This document shows positions 51,767 to 60,547 of a stretch of DNA of 64,000 bases, piece by piece; positions within the stretch are counted from its first letter, which is position 1; each line of letters begins with the position of its first letter. The DNA comes from JBQTIY01 sp052387675 (lineage in GTDB: Bacteria; Planctomycetota; B15-G4): positions 124,001 through 188,000 of the forward strand of contig JBQTIY010000002.1 in assembly GCA_052387675.1 (NCBI GenBank), in the 5' to 3' direction. A model generated the notes under the pieces. The model searched no databases. It was not told where the DNA came from and saw only the letters and a program-made list of their open reading frames with translations. The translations under genes were made by a program, and so were the position numbers.

Positions 51767-52587
51767 CAAGTGGCCGCTGGCCGGCGCTGCACCTTCTGCG
51801 CCGAGGCCTGGTCAAGCGGCTGCAGATTCAGCTCCTCAATGTTGACGTGTGCCGGCAGAGCCGCGACCCAGGCGATGGCCTCGGCAATGTCCGCCGACAC
51901 CAAGGGCGTCATGCCAGCGTAGACCGCAGCCGCTTTCTCGGCGCTGCCCAGGCGCACTTCAGAGAACTCGTTCTCAGAAACCAGGCCGGGATTCACGCAC
52001 GTGACGCGCACGCCGCGGCCCAGCAGTTCCAGGCGCAGTGCCTTGCTCACCACCCGCACGGAGGCCTTGCTCGCGCAATAGACCGCGCCGCCCTCGTAGG
52101 TCTCGATGCCGGCCAGCGAGCCGAGGTTGACCACGTGGCCCAGGCCGCGCCGAGCCATGTCGGGAACGAAGGCGCGCGTTACGCGCAACAGGCCCATGAC
52201 GTTCACGGCGAACATCGCCTCCCAGTCCGACTCGTCGGCAACCTGAGCCTCGGCAAGGCGCGTGACGCCGCGCGCCAGGCCGGCATTGTTGACCAGCAGA
52301 TGCACGCCGGCGGGTCCCGCGAATTCTCGGGCACGAGCCGCGAAGGCGGCCACGCTCTCGGCACTCGTGACATCGAGCGGGCAGGCGAGGGCCCGTCCGC
52401 CCGGCAGCCCAGCAAGCTCCTGCGCCAGGGCCTGCAAGCGGGGCAGGCGCCGCGCGCCCAGCACAAGGGACATCCCCAGTGCAGAGAGTCGGCGAGCCGT
52501 CGCCGCTCCAATGCCGGACGAGGCGCCGGTGACCACGGCCACGCGTCCCGCCAAAGCGAAGCCCCCTCGTGCGGAGCGGACATCCAT
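51766..52587 (-). CDS. Short-chain dehydrogenase/reductase (YdfG-like)
   Basis: A classical SDR of 273 residues: TGASSGIG cofactor loop, NNAG, the serine in VNLGSLAG and YCASKAS (Tyr-Lys). The C-terminal IAEAIAWVAALPAHVNIEELNLQP closely resembles 3-hydroxy acid dehydrogenase YdfG. The ATG at 52587 is preferred; a GTG at 52611 would add eight residues. It is first in a five-gene operon that continues through PHP, Usp, SprT-like and cutA genes. Confidence 0.9.
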   Translation of the reverse strand: MDVRSARGGFALAGRVAVVTGASSGIGAATARRLSALGMSLVLGARRLPRLQALAQELAGLPGGRALACPLDVTSAESVAAFAARAREFAGPAGVHLLVNNAGLARGVTRLAEAQVADESDWEAMFAVNVMGLLRVTRAFVPDMARRGLGHVVNLGSLAGIETYEGGAVYCASKASVRVVSKALRLELLGRGVRVTCVNPGLVSENEFSEVRLGSAEKAAAVYAGMTPLVSADIAEAIAWVAALPAHVNIEELNLQPLDQASAQKVQRRPAAT

Positions 52588-52725
52588 GGGCTGAGCGGAC
52601 AAAGGGGTCACTCCCGGAGAACTGCGCCGGAGACGCGCTGGAACGGCGCGCCAGCGTCAGCGCATTCTATGGATTGCCGCCGCCGCGCGGCGCCCCGTCT
52701 TCCGACTGCCCTGCGGAGATCCCGT

Positions 52726-54543
52726 GTGTCCTTGCGCTGGCTCGCCTTGCTGCTCCTGGCTGCGCTCATGACCTCCTGTCGTGACCGCAACACATCGTTA
52801 CCGTCCCAACTCGCCAGCCAGGACACGCTGGCCGCCTGGCCCGATGCCGCCGGCCAAGTCGCGCATCCGCAACTCGCCGCTCTGTCGGTCGAACTCTGGC
52901 AGGAGCTCCTGGAAGCGGACCCGATCTGGGCCGGCGCCATGGGAGATGAGCGCTTCCTGGATCGGCTGCCAGATGAACGCCCGGAGGCTTACGAAGCTCG
53001 CCGCCAGCGCGTGCTCGCCTTGCAGCAGCGCGCTCTCGCCCTGGATCCGGAGCTGCTCTCGGGCGACGACCGTGTCACACGCGAACTGCTGCTGGAGGAA
53101 CTCGCGCGACAGCTCATTTTGCTTGAGGCGCGACTCTGGGAGTGGGCCGTCGATCCGCGCGGAGCTGCCCACATCAGCCTGCAGAATCTCGTCGAGGATC
53201 AGCCCACGGCCACCGAGGCCCAGCGCGAGGCGCTCGCCAGGCGCTGGGCGCGGATGCCGGCCTTCATCGACCAGACCATCGCCAACTTGCGCCGAGGCCT
53301 CAGCGCGGGACGCGTCGCCAACCGCACCTCGCTCGAGCGGACGATCGAGCAACTCGACCGGCTGCTTGAGCAGCCGGTGGCCGAGTGGACACAGGCGCGC
53401 CCAGCGCTCCCGGCGCAACTGCCCGCTGCGGAGGCCCAGCGCCTGCACTCCGCGCTGCAGGCTGGCCTGCAGAACGAACTGCGTCCCGCCCTGGAGCGCT
53501 TCCGCGGCCTGCTGCGCGAGGAGCTCCTGCCGCGCGCCCGCTCCGACGGGCAGCCGGGCTTGGCCTCGCTGCCGGGCGGCACCGGACTTTACGGGCGGCT
53601 CATCGAGCTGCACACGGGCCTCCCGCTGACCGCCGCGGAATTGCATGCCATCGGCCTCGCCGAGATTGCTCGCATTCGAGCCGAGATCTCCACGCTGGGC
53701 CTGCGCGTCTTCGGCACGGCGAATGTCGCCGAGATCCAGCGTCGGCTGCGCGAGGACCCGGCGCTGCACTTTGCCGCGCGGGAAGAAGTGCAGGCCACGG
53801 CGGAAGCGGCGCTGCGCCGCGCAGAGTCCAGCGTGGGCTGCTGCTTCGGTCTGCGCCCCGCCGCAGCGTGTCTCGTGGTGCGCATTCCCGAGCACGAGGA
53901 ACGCGACACGACCATCGCCTATTACCGCCAGCCTGCCTCCGACGGCTCGCAGCCGGGCCGCTACTTCGTGAACACCCATGCGCCCGAGACACGGCCGCGC
54001 TACGAGGCCGAAGTGCTGGCCTTCCACGAAGCCGTGCCCGGACACCACTTGCAGATCGCGATCGCCCAGGAGCGCGAGGGCCTGCCGCGTTTTCGCCGCG
54101 AAAGTGGGGTAACCGCCTACGTCGAGGGCTGGGCGCTCTATACCGAGCGCCTTTGCGACGAGATGGGCCTCTACAGCGGCGACTTGGATCGCTTTGGCAT
54201 TCTGAGTTTCGACGCCTGGCGCGCTGCGCGTCTGGTCGTCGACACCGGACTGCATGCGCTAGGTTGGAGCCGCGCCGACGCGCTCGATTACTTGCTCAAC
54301 AACACGCTGCTTGCCTCGAACAACGTCGAAAACGAGGTCGATCGATACATCGCTTGGCCCGGCCAAGCTCTGGCTTACAAAGTCGGCCAGCGCGAAATCA
54401 TGGCGCTCCGTGAACAGGCTCGTGCGGCGCTCGGTCCACGCTTCACACTGCCCGGCTTCCACGATGTCGTGCTCGCCCATGGGGCCGTCTCCTTGCCGGT
54501 GCTGCGCCGTCAGGTTGAAACCTGGATCCAAACCCTGCGCTGA
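52726..54543 (+). CDS. DUF885-family lipoprotein metallopeptidase
   Basis: A 605-residue protein with lipobox LMTSC. The DUF885 signature FHEAVPGHHLQIAIAQ (zinc-type HExxxGHH) lies near residue 430, followed by YVEGWALYTERLCDEMGLY and, near the end, GQALAYKVGQREI. These segments match the M3-like/DUF885 superfamily of carboxypeptidase-type enzymes. GGAG lies 7 bases before the GTG at 52726. It is divergent from the SDR operon and its stop is 3 bases from the EgtB-like stop. Confidence 0.9.
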   Translation: MSLRWLALLLLAALMTSCRDRNTSLPSQLASQDTLAAWPDAAGQVAHPQLAALSVELWQELLEADPIWAGAMGDERFLDRLPDERPEAYEARRQRVLALQQRALALDPELLSGDDRVTRELLLEELARQLILLEARLWEWAVDPRGAAHISLQNLVEDQPTATEAQREALARRWARMPAFIDQTIANLRRGLSAGRVANRTSLERTIEQLDRLLEQPVAEWTQARPALPAQLPAAEAQRLHSALQAGLQNELRPALERFRGLLREELLPRARSDGQPGLASLPGGTGLYGRLIELHTGLPLTAAELHAIGLAEIARIRAEISTLGLRVFGTANVAEIQRRLREDPALHFAAREEVQATAEAALRRAESSVGCCFGLRPAAACLVVRIPEHEERDTTIAYYRQPASDGSQPGRYFVNTHAPETRPRYEAEVLAFHEAVPGHHLQIAIAQEREGLPRFRRESGVTAYVEGWALYTERLCDEMGLYSGDLDRFGILSFDAWRAARLVVDTGLHALGWSRADALDYLLNNTLLASNNVENEVDRYIAWPGQALAYKVGQREIMALREQARAALGPRFTLPGFHDVVLAHGAVSLPVLRRQVETWIQTLR

Positions 54544-54546
54544 GCC

Positions 54547-55851
54547 TTAGAGCTCCGTCACGCAGCGAAAGCTCGTGAAGCGATGAGGGTCGGTGCGCCG
54601 CGCGGCATTGCGAAAGCTGCGCCGCAGCACATCGCGATCGGTGGCCCAGGAGCCGCCCAGCAAAACCTGATGCGTCTCCTGCGCGGCATCCTCGCAGGGA
54701 CCAGGAGTCTCCGGCATGCTGGGCAGGTGCCGCGGCAGCTTCGAGAAAGCGCTCGAGGTCCACTCCCAGCCATTCCCGACGAGGTCGTGCACGCCCCAAG
54801 CCGAGCAGCCGGCCGGATGGCTCCCCACTGGAGTCGGTGACCAGTTCTTCCAGTCGAAATTGCCGTGGCGGAAGCTGGGCAACGCCTCACCCCAGGGCCA
54901 ACTGCGCAGGCCGCCTTCAGGTGAGCCGTAAGCCGCGCGATGAAATTCGGCCTCCGTCGGCAGACGCCGACGTTCCCGGCGCGCAAAGGCCTGGGCCTCC
55001 GCGTAACTCACCGAGACCGGCCAGTCGAAGACGCGCTGCAGCGGCAAGTCTCCGTGAACCGAAGCGAGTCGCCACTCACCGGCTTCACGACGCCAACCTT
55101 GCGGATGCTCACGCTGCTCGCGCTGAATCCAGGTCCAGCCTTCGGCGGTCCAGAGCGAACTGTCCCGGTAACCGCCGGCGAGCACGAAGTCGAGGAACTC
55201 GCCGACGACGACCGGGGTGCTGTCGATCTCGAAGGCCGGGACGTCCACGGGGCAGCTCGGAAACTCGACGTCCCAGCCAAAGGCGAGTGTCTCCGGCCGC
55301 GCGCCGAGCACGGCGGAACCGGCCGGCACGCGCATCGGCAGGCGCGTGGCACCGCTGGCGAAGCTGGGCGCCGGGAGATCGGCGGGCCGGCGCCAAAGTC
55401 CGCGCTCGAGTTGGGCGAGCATGGCCAGCAGCCGCTCGTGAGCGAGCAGTTCGTGCTCCAGCACAGCGTAAAAAACGCGCCCGCCACGGGTCAGGCCGCT
55501 GCCGACCGCATGCTCGGGCAGGCTCTCAAAGGCTTGCCGCACGGAATCGCGCACGCGATCCCGCCAAGCGTGCACAGGCTCGACGGCTGGCCAGGTCCGC
55601 TCGTCCAGCAGGCCGGCTAGGGGCCGACAGTAGAGGTCTTCCAGCTCTGGATCGAGGGGCTCGGCCGCGAGAACGAGACGCCCCACTTGCTGCCAGGCGT
55701 AGCCCGGAAGTTCGCCGAGCACTGCCAGAAAGCAGGGCTGGCCCTCACCCGGACGCAGCGGCCAAGCTTCCGGCCGCAGCAGTGCGAACAGCCCATCGGT
55801 GCGCTCCCACGCCGTTTCGAGGCGCTCGCGCAGTGTGGCCGTTAACAACAT
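54547..55851 (-). CDS. EgtB/SenA-like non-haem iron enzyme with DinB and FGE-sulfatase domains
   Basis: A 434-residue protein with an N-terminal DinB-like helical domain and a C-terminal FGE-sulfatase (SUMF1) domain. The latter shows FEIDSTPVVVGEFLDFVLAGGY, RRLPTEAEFHRAAYG, GVHDLVGNGWEWTSS and LLGGSWATDRDVLRRSFRNAARR, as in EgtB and SenA, which make C-S or C-Se bonds on hercynine. The iron site looks altered: Glu47 (LGELPG) where EgtB has His, and H133-x4-H138 instead of HxxxH. The ATG at 55851 has GGAGG upstream. Ergothioneine partners egtD and egtC are not in the window. Confidence 0.8.
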   Translation of the reverse strand: MLLTATLRERLETAWERTDGLFALLRPEAWPLRPGEGQPCFLAVLGELPGYAWQQVGRLVLAAEPLDPELEDLYCRPLAGLLDERTWPAVEPVHAWRDRVRDSVRQAFESLPEHAVGSGLTRGGRVFYAVLEHELLAHERLLAMLAQLERGLWRRPADLPAPSFASGATRLPMRVPAGSAVLGARPETLAFGWDVEFPSCPVDVPAFEIDSTPVVVGEFLDFVLAGGYRDSSLWTAEGWTWIQREQREHPQGWRREAGEWRLASVHGDLPLQRVFDWPVSVSYAEAQAFARRERRRLPTEAEFHRAAYGSPEGGLRSWPWGEALPSFRHGNFDWKNWSPTPVGSHPAGCSAWGVHDLVGNGWEWTSSAFSKLPRHLPSMPETPGPCEDAAQETHQVLLGGSWATDRDVLRRSFRNAARRTDPHRFTSFRCVTEL

Positions 55852-56105
55852 CGAGAACGCCCCTCCAGCACCATGACCTTCCGCCCGAATCGCCCGATCG
55901 GTCGGAAGGCGGGCCAGTCTAGACGACACCGACCCGCCTCCCTAACCGGATCCGCGCGCTGAGTGGCTGCCCAAGCCAGCACGACAGTCCCACCGTGACA
56001 CCGGCACACCGCAGACACCGCAGGCACCGGCACGCTGCAACACAGACACACGCGCAATTCAGCGCTCCCGGTTGACGGCGCTCCGGAACGATGCGTCTGT
56101 ACGCC
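55852..56105. other. Longest gene-free stretch (254 bases)
   Basis: It holds a CA-rich tract at about 55990-56050 with loose repeats of CACCGCAG and GCACCGGCAC. No convincing ORF, tRNA or hairpin was seen. It should contain the promoter of the EgtB-like gene and the 3' end of the cyclase transcript. Confidence 0.5.
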
Positions 56106-57752
56106 TCAGCTCACCATCACCACTCGATTGCGGCCCGTCGATTTGGCCTGGTAGAGACAGCGGTCGCTCAGCTCGATCACTTGCCGCGGTCCGCCCTCCG
56201 TGCGGGGCGACATGAGTGAGCCGCCGCCGCTGATCGTGATGACGCCGAAGGGCGAGGCGAGATTCTCGACACCCGCTTCCTGAATGCGAGTGCGTATCCG
56301 CTCCGCCAGAGCGAGCAGGCCGTGCGAATCGGTCGCCGTCGCCAGCACCACGAACTCTTCTCCGCCGTAGCGCGCCACCGCATCGATGCGCCGTGCCTCC
56401 CCCTGGATGATTTGAGCCACACGCCGCAGAACTTCATCACCGGCCACGTGCCCGTAGCGGTCGTTGTAGCCCTTGAAGAAGTCCACATCGAAGAGCAGCA
56501 GCCCAAAGGGCAGCCCCGTGCGCAGACTGCGCTCGCGTTCTTTATCGAGCTGCACCTCGAAGGCCCGCCGGTTGAGAATGCCGGTGAGCGGATCGGTGTG
56601 GGACATCTCCAGCAGCCGGCGGTTGGCGTCGTTGAGCTCAGTCTCCTTGCGTTCGAGGGTGAGGTTCTTCTCGCGCAATTCGGAAGTCTGGCTGGCCACC
56701 TGCTCGGTGATCACCGCGGTCTGGCGCATGAGCGTCCACACGATGGCGGCCGCCAGAAGCATCACGGTGAAGACGGCCGCCGGCAACAGCGTGGAGGGCC
56801 GCTCGAGGAATTCCGTCAGGGTGATCCGCGGCGGCTGTGATTGGCGCATCGTGACCACCCAGTTGCCGCCGAACAGATAGAGCAGGCCGGTGCGCGCGGC
56901 TCCGCCGGGTGCGATGAGCCGGCCCACCGTGGCCAGGCGCTCGCCCACGGCGTTGGAGACTTCGATGACCAGTGGTTCCTTTTCATCCGCGCCGACTTCG
57001 CGCGAGAAGCCGACGCGCAGCAAGTGCTCGAGGTCGTAGACGCAGATCGCAAAGCCGAGCAAGGCGGCCTCGCGCTGGGTCGGGTTGCGCTGCGCCCGCG
57101 CAGGATCGTAGAGCGGTACAGCCAGCATGAGTCCCGGTCGCGGACCGCCTGCTTCCGGTCGAATCATGTCGAAGGGCCGGCTCATGGCCACGTCGTCGGT
57201 CGCCAGGGCCTGTGCGAACGCCTCGCGACAGGCCGGGATCGTGGCGAGGTCCAAGCCGAGGATGAGAGGCGCTTCGTCGGCCGGCCAAATGTGATCGGCC
57301 AGATCGTGCTGCTCACCCGGCGTCACGGGCTGCCCCTGCGCATCGCGTGCTTGCAGACCTTCCCAGACCGGCACCCGCGCGCGCCGCTGCGCCAGAAAGC
57401 CGGGGAGTTCGGCACCGCTCAAACGACGCACGCGGCCCAAGTGCCGCAGCGCCACATGCCCCGGTTCTCGGCGAATGACTTCCTCCACCAGGACTCGCAC
57501 GGCACTCTCGTCTTCGCTGCCCAGTCCTTGCACATAGAGACCGCGCAGCAGTCTCAGCAACTGGGCCTGCGCGCCCAGGTAGTCCTCGAAGCGCGCGAGC
57601 AGGGCCGCCGAGCGCGCCTCGAGTTGGGCCAGCGTGTCCTCCTGCTCGGCCTGCGAGGCGTAGTACCAGGAGAAGTAGGTGGCCGAGAGGCCCAGCAGGA
57701 CGATGAGCGTGGGCCAGCCCACGAGCCCGGAGCGGGGCGGAGAGGTCTTCAC
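56106..57752 (-). CDS. Membrane diguanylate cyclase with CHASE sensor
   Basis: A 548-residue protein that makes c-di-GMP. An N-terminal helix (WPTLIVLLGLSATYFSWYY), an extracytoplasmic CHASE domain (about residues 60-300, with HLGRVRRLSGAELPGF) and a second helix lead to a coiled linker and a GGDEF domain. The active loop reads YGGEEF with the RxxD inhibitory site (RRID) five residues upstream, so product inhibition is likely. The GTG at 57752 is chosen by the first helix. Confidence 0.92.
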   Translation of the reverse strand: MKTSPPRSGLVGWPTLIVLLGLSATYFSWYYASQAEQEDTLAQLEARSAALLARFEDYLGAQAQLLRLLRGLYVQGLGSEDESAVRVLVEEVIRREPGHVALRHLGRVRRLSGAELPGFLAQRRARVPVWEGLQARDAQGQPVTPGEQHDLADHIWPADEAPLILGLDLATIPACREAFAQALATDDVAMSRPFDMIRPEAGGPRPGLMLAVPLYDPARAQRNPTQREAALLGFAICVYDLEHLLRVGFSREVGADEKEPLVIEVSNAVGERLATVGRLIAPGGAARTGLLYLFGGNWVVTMRQSQPPRITLTEFLERPSTLLPAAVFTVMLLAAAIVWTLMRQTAVITEQVASQTSELREKNLTLERKETELNDANRRLLEMSHTDPLTGILNRRAFEVQLDKERERSLRTGLPFGLLLFDVDFFKGYNDRYGHVAGDEVLRRVAQIIQGEARRIDAVARYGGEEFVVLATATDSHGLLALAERIRTRIQEAGVENLASPFGVITISGGGSLMSPRTEGGPRQVIELSDRCLYQAKSTGRNRVVMVS

Positions 57753-57870
57753 GGCAGCATTTATAAGCACCCGCCGCGACCGAGGGGAGTGCGCGCCGGG
57801 ATTCGGGCGCGGCTTGCTAAGCTGGCGAGCCACGCTTGCCAGCAAAAGCGCGGGACATCGTGGAGGGCCA

Positions 57871-58602
57871 GTGGTCGTCGATCCGGGCGGGGCGAGTGCT
57901 GCGGGCAATCATCCAAGCCAGCGCGTGGACTACGAGTCGGAGTCGCTCGAGCGCAGCTCGTACATCACGGCGATCGTGCACCTCTATCGCGGCGAGATTT
58001 CGCGGGCCAACACCTGGCGGAACCGGCTCGACCAGACCACCCACTGGGCCATTCTGGTCACTCTGACTTCGGTGAGCTTTGCCTTCGGGCAGGAGCAGGC
58101 CAACCATTTCAGCCTGCTCTTTGCGAACGTGCTGCTGGTGATCCTGCTGGGACTTGAGGCGCGCCGCTTTCGTTTCTTTGATGTGTGGCGCGCGCGCGTG
58201 CGCAAGATCGAAACCAACTTCTTTGCCCCGATCCTGCAGCGGCGCCTGGATTCGCCCGAGCGCGACTGGATGTTGCTGGTCGCCGACGATCTCATCGAGC
58301 CCCATTTTCATATGACCCGGCTCGAATCCATTCGGGAGCGACTCGTGCGCAACTACCTGCCGATCTTCGGGGTCGTGCTGGTGGCCTGGCTGATCAAGCT
58401 CTCGGTGCATCCCAGCCCATCGTTCACGGCAGCCGAACTCTACGCGCGCTGCTCCGTCGGCCCGCTGCCCGGCTGGCTCACGCTCGTCACCGTGGCCATC
58501 TTCTACGCGGGGCTGGGGTCGCTCGTCGTCTTTGGCAATCCGCTGCCGCGGCGAACCAACAACTGGGACATCCAGGAACTGATGGTCGACGAGTATCTCT
58601 GA
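57871..58602 (+). CDS. DUF2270 family membrane protein
   Basis: A 243-residue protein. YRGEISRANTWRNRLDQTTHWAILVTLTSVSFAFG and LLGLEARRFRFFDVWRARVRKIETNFFAPIL match DUF2270. Four hydrophobic helices occur in two pairs. The GTG at 57871 has GGAGG about 5 bases upstream. The function of DUF2270 is not known. It is divergent from the diguanylate cyclase with 118 bases between. Confidence 0.83.
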   Translation: MVVDPGGASAAGNHPSQRVDYESESLERSSYITAIVHLYRGEISRANTWRNRLDQTTHWAILVTLTSVSFAFGQEQANHFSLLFANVLLVILLGLEARRFRFFDVWRARVRKIETNFFAPILQRRLDSPERDWMLLVADDLIEPHFHMTRLESIRERLVRNYLPIFGVVLVAWLIKLSVHPSPSFTAAELYARCSVGPLPGWLTLVTVAIFYAGLGSLVVFGNPLPRRTNNWDIQELMVDEYL

Positions 58603-58639
58603 GCGGCGCCGCTTGGGATGGCGCCGGCCCGCCAAGCGC

Positions 58640-59884
58640 TCAGGCGCCGACGGGCACCTGACTGCCCGATGCGGGAATGAGCTGGCTTGGATCGTTGGCG
58701 TACTGGCTGGCCAGTTCCTGGGTGATGAGTCCCTTCGCCACGAGATGCATCAAGTGCTTCTCCAGCGTGATCATGTGTTCCTTGGCCTGGATCTGAATGG
58801 TCGAGTAGATCTGGTGCCAGTTGCCGGTGCGGATGAGGTTCGAGATGGCCGGCACATTCTTCAGCACTTCGTACGTGGCAATACGTCCCTTGCCGTCCTT
58901 GCGGGGCACCAGCTTTTGAGCAATGACGTAGGCCAGGCTGAAGGAGAGCTGCGACATGATTTCCTTGCTGCGCTCGGCCGGGAACAGGTCCACGATGCGT
59001 GTGATCACGCCCTTGGCATCGCGCGTGTGCAACGTGCTGAACACCAAGTGACCGGTTTCGGCCGCCGAGAGCGCCAGGCTGGCGGTCTCGGTGTCGCGAA
59101 TCTCACCGACCACGACCACATCAGGGTCTTCGCGCAGGGCCGAACGCAGGCCGGCGTGAAAGCTCGGTGAATGCAGGCCCACCTCGCGCTGGCTGATCAG
59201 ACAGCGATCGTTCTTGAGCACGTATTCGATCGGATCTTCCAAGGTGATGATGCGCAGGGGCTCGCGTTTGTTCAGTTCCGCCAGCAGTGAGGCGATGGTC
59301 GTGGACTTGCCTGAGCCGGTGATGCCGGTGATCACGACCAGGCCCTGATGCAGGTGCAGCATGTGCTTGAGCACTTCCGGCTCGGGGAAGCCCAGCGTCT
59401 CGATCGGCGGAATCGTCTGCGGCAGAGAGCGGATGACGGCCGCCAGTCCATCGCGGTCGTGGAAGGCATTGATGCGGAAGTTCATGCCGCCTGCCTCTTC
59501 CAGATGGAAGGCCGCATCGACGTCCTGCGGATACTCGCGCTCCAGCTTTTCGATCTGATCGGCGCGCAGCAGCGGATAGACCAGCCCCTTGACGATGTCG
59601 TGCGTGAGCCGGTCGGCCGCTTCCAGGGCCACGAGGTCGCCGTCGAGACGGTAGCGGGCCGCTTCGCCCGTCTTGAGGTGCAGGTCGGCCAGGCGCGAGA
59701 TGCCGTTCCGCTGCCAGCGTTCCTCAGTGAAGCGATTCAGCAGATCCAAGATGCTCAGCTTGACTCCGCCGACCGGGTACACGGCCACAGGATGAAAGCT
59801 CTGGCGGCGGTCCTGATGGCTGCGCCGGTCCTCAACCGGGGGTGCGGCGCTGACCGGATTCGTCACGTCATCGGCTGGGGACAC
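58640..59884 (-). CDS. pilT: Twitching motility/retraction ATPase PilT
   Basis: PilT is the hexameric motor that retracts type IV pili. The 414-residue protein has Walker A GITGSGKST, an Asp box (LEDPIEYVLKND), Walker B VVVVGEIRDTETASLAL and the His box GHLVFSTLHT. The C-terminal AISNLIRTGN matches the AIRNLIRE motif needed for retraction. An extra 60 or so residues at the N-terminus (EDRRSHQDRRQSF) precede the usual start. No other pil gene is in the window. Confidence 0.94.
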   Translation of the reverse strand: MSPADDVTNPVSAAPPVEDRRSHQDRRQSFHPVAVYPVGGVKLSILDLLNRFTEERWQRNGISRLADLHLKTGEAARYRLDGDLVALEAADRLTHDIVKGLVYPLLRADQIEKLEREYPQDVDAAFHLEEAGGMNFRINAFHDRDGLAAVIRSLPQTIPPIETLGFPEPEVLKHMLHLHQGLVVITGITGSGKSTTIASLLAELNKREPLRIITLEDPIEYVLKNDRCLISQREVGLHSPSFHAGLRSALREDPDVVVVGEIRDTETASLALSAAETGHLVFSTLHTRDAKGVITRIVDLFPAERSKEIMSQLSFSLAYVIAQKLVPRKDGKGRIATYEVLKNVPAISNLIRTGNWHQIYSTIQIQAKEHMITLEKHLMHLVAKGLITQELASQYANDPSQLIPASGSQVPVGA

Positions 59885-60039
59885 GGCAACGCCCTCGGAG
59901 AAGCCCTCCTCATCGGCAGTCTGCGCTGCGAACTTGGGCTCCAGGAGCGGCCGCTCAGAAGCTGACGCGGCGCCCAGCAGGCCCGGGCCGGTACGCTAGC
60001 GGCCGTTTGCTGCACGCTTGCGCCCCCCCGGAAAGCCTC

Positions 60040-60543
60040 ATGGAACGCTGGTCCATCGACATCCAGAAGGAGTACCTCAAGTTCTCCGCTGCCCATTTCC
60101 TGATCTTTCCCGACGGCAGCGCCGAACGCCTGCATGGCCATAACTACCGCGTCTTCGTGCGGATCGATGCGGCCCTTTCAAAGCACGGCCTCGTGCTGGA
60201 CTTCAAGCAGGTCAAGCCGGTCATTCGCGAGATCGTAGATGAACTCGACGAGCACTGGCTCGTGCCCGGCGAACACCCGCAGCTCAAAGTCGCGCGCCGC
60301 GGCGACGGCATCACCGAAGTGCGCTTCGACAAGCGCTATTACGCGGCGCCCGACGAGGACGTCATCATCATGCCGGTGAACAATCTCAGCGCCGAGAATC
60401 TGGCCACCTGGGTCGGGCGCGAACTCATGCAGCGGCTCGGGCAACGCTTTCGTGACGTCATGGTGCGCCGCCTCTCCTGCGCCATCGAAGAAACTTCCGG
60501 ACAGCGCGGCCTCTACGAGTTCACGGCTGACGAGGCCGACTAG
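60040..60543 (+). CDS. QueD/6-pyruvoyl-tetrahydropterin synthase homologue without catalytic Cys
   Basis: A 167-residue T-fold protein. The zinc ligands are visible in FSAAHF (His19) and RLHGHNY (His32, His34). In QueD and PTPS the nucleophilic Cys sits four residues before His32; here that position is Ala28, followed by Glu29. VNNLSAENLATWV and CAIEETSG follow as in the family. The activity may therefore differ, as in PTPS-III-like enzymes that make folate precursor. The ATG at 60040 is used. It precedes pcp by 4 bases. Confidence 0.88.
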   Translation: MERWSIDIQKEYLKFSAAHFLIFPDGSAERLHGHNYRVFVRIDAALSKHGLVLDFKQVKPVIREIVDELDEHWLVPGEHPQLKVARRGDGITEVRFDKRYYAAPDEDVIIMPVNNLSAENLATWVGRELMQRLGQRFRDVMVRRLSCAIEETSGQRGLYEFTADEAD

Positions 60544-60547
60544 GCCC

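Noticed and set aside
51607..52725. Upstream extension of the DUF885 gene by 373 codons
   Set aside because: It runs antisense to the SDR gene; the GTG at 52726 has a ribosome binding site and begins a lipoprotein signal peptide.
52798..54255. 485-residue minus-strand ORF inside the DUF885 gene
   Set aside because: No family match and composition of an antisense shadow; the DUF885 zinc motif is on the plus strand.
55990..56050. CRISPR-like array in the CA-rich tract
   Set aside because: Repeats are short, irregular and without unique spacers of constant length.
56841..58157. 438-residue plus-strand ORF over the diguanylate cyclase
   Set aside because: No domain; the minus strand encodes a complete CHASE-GGDEF protein.
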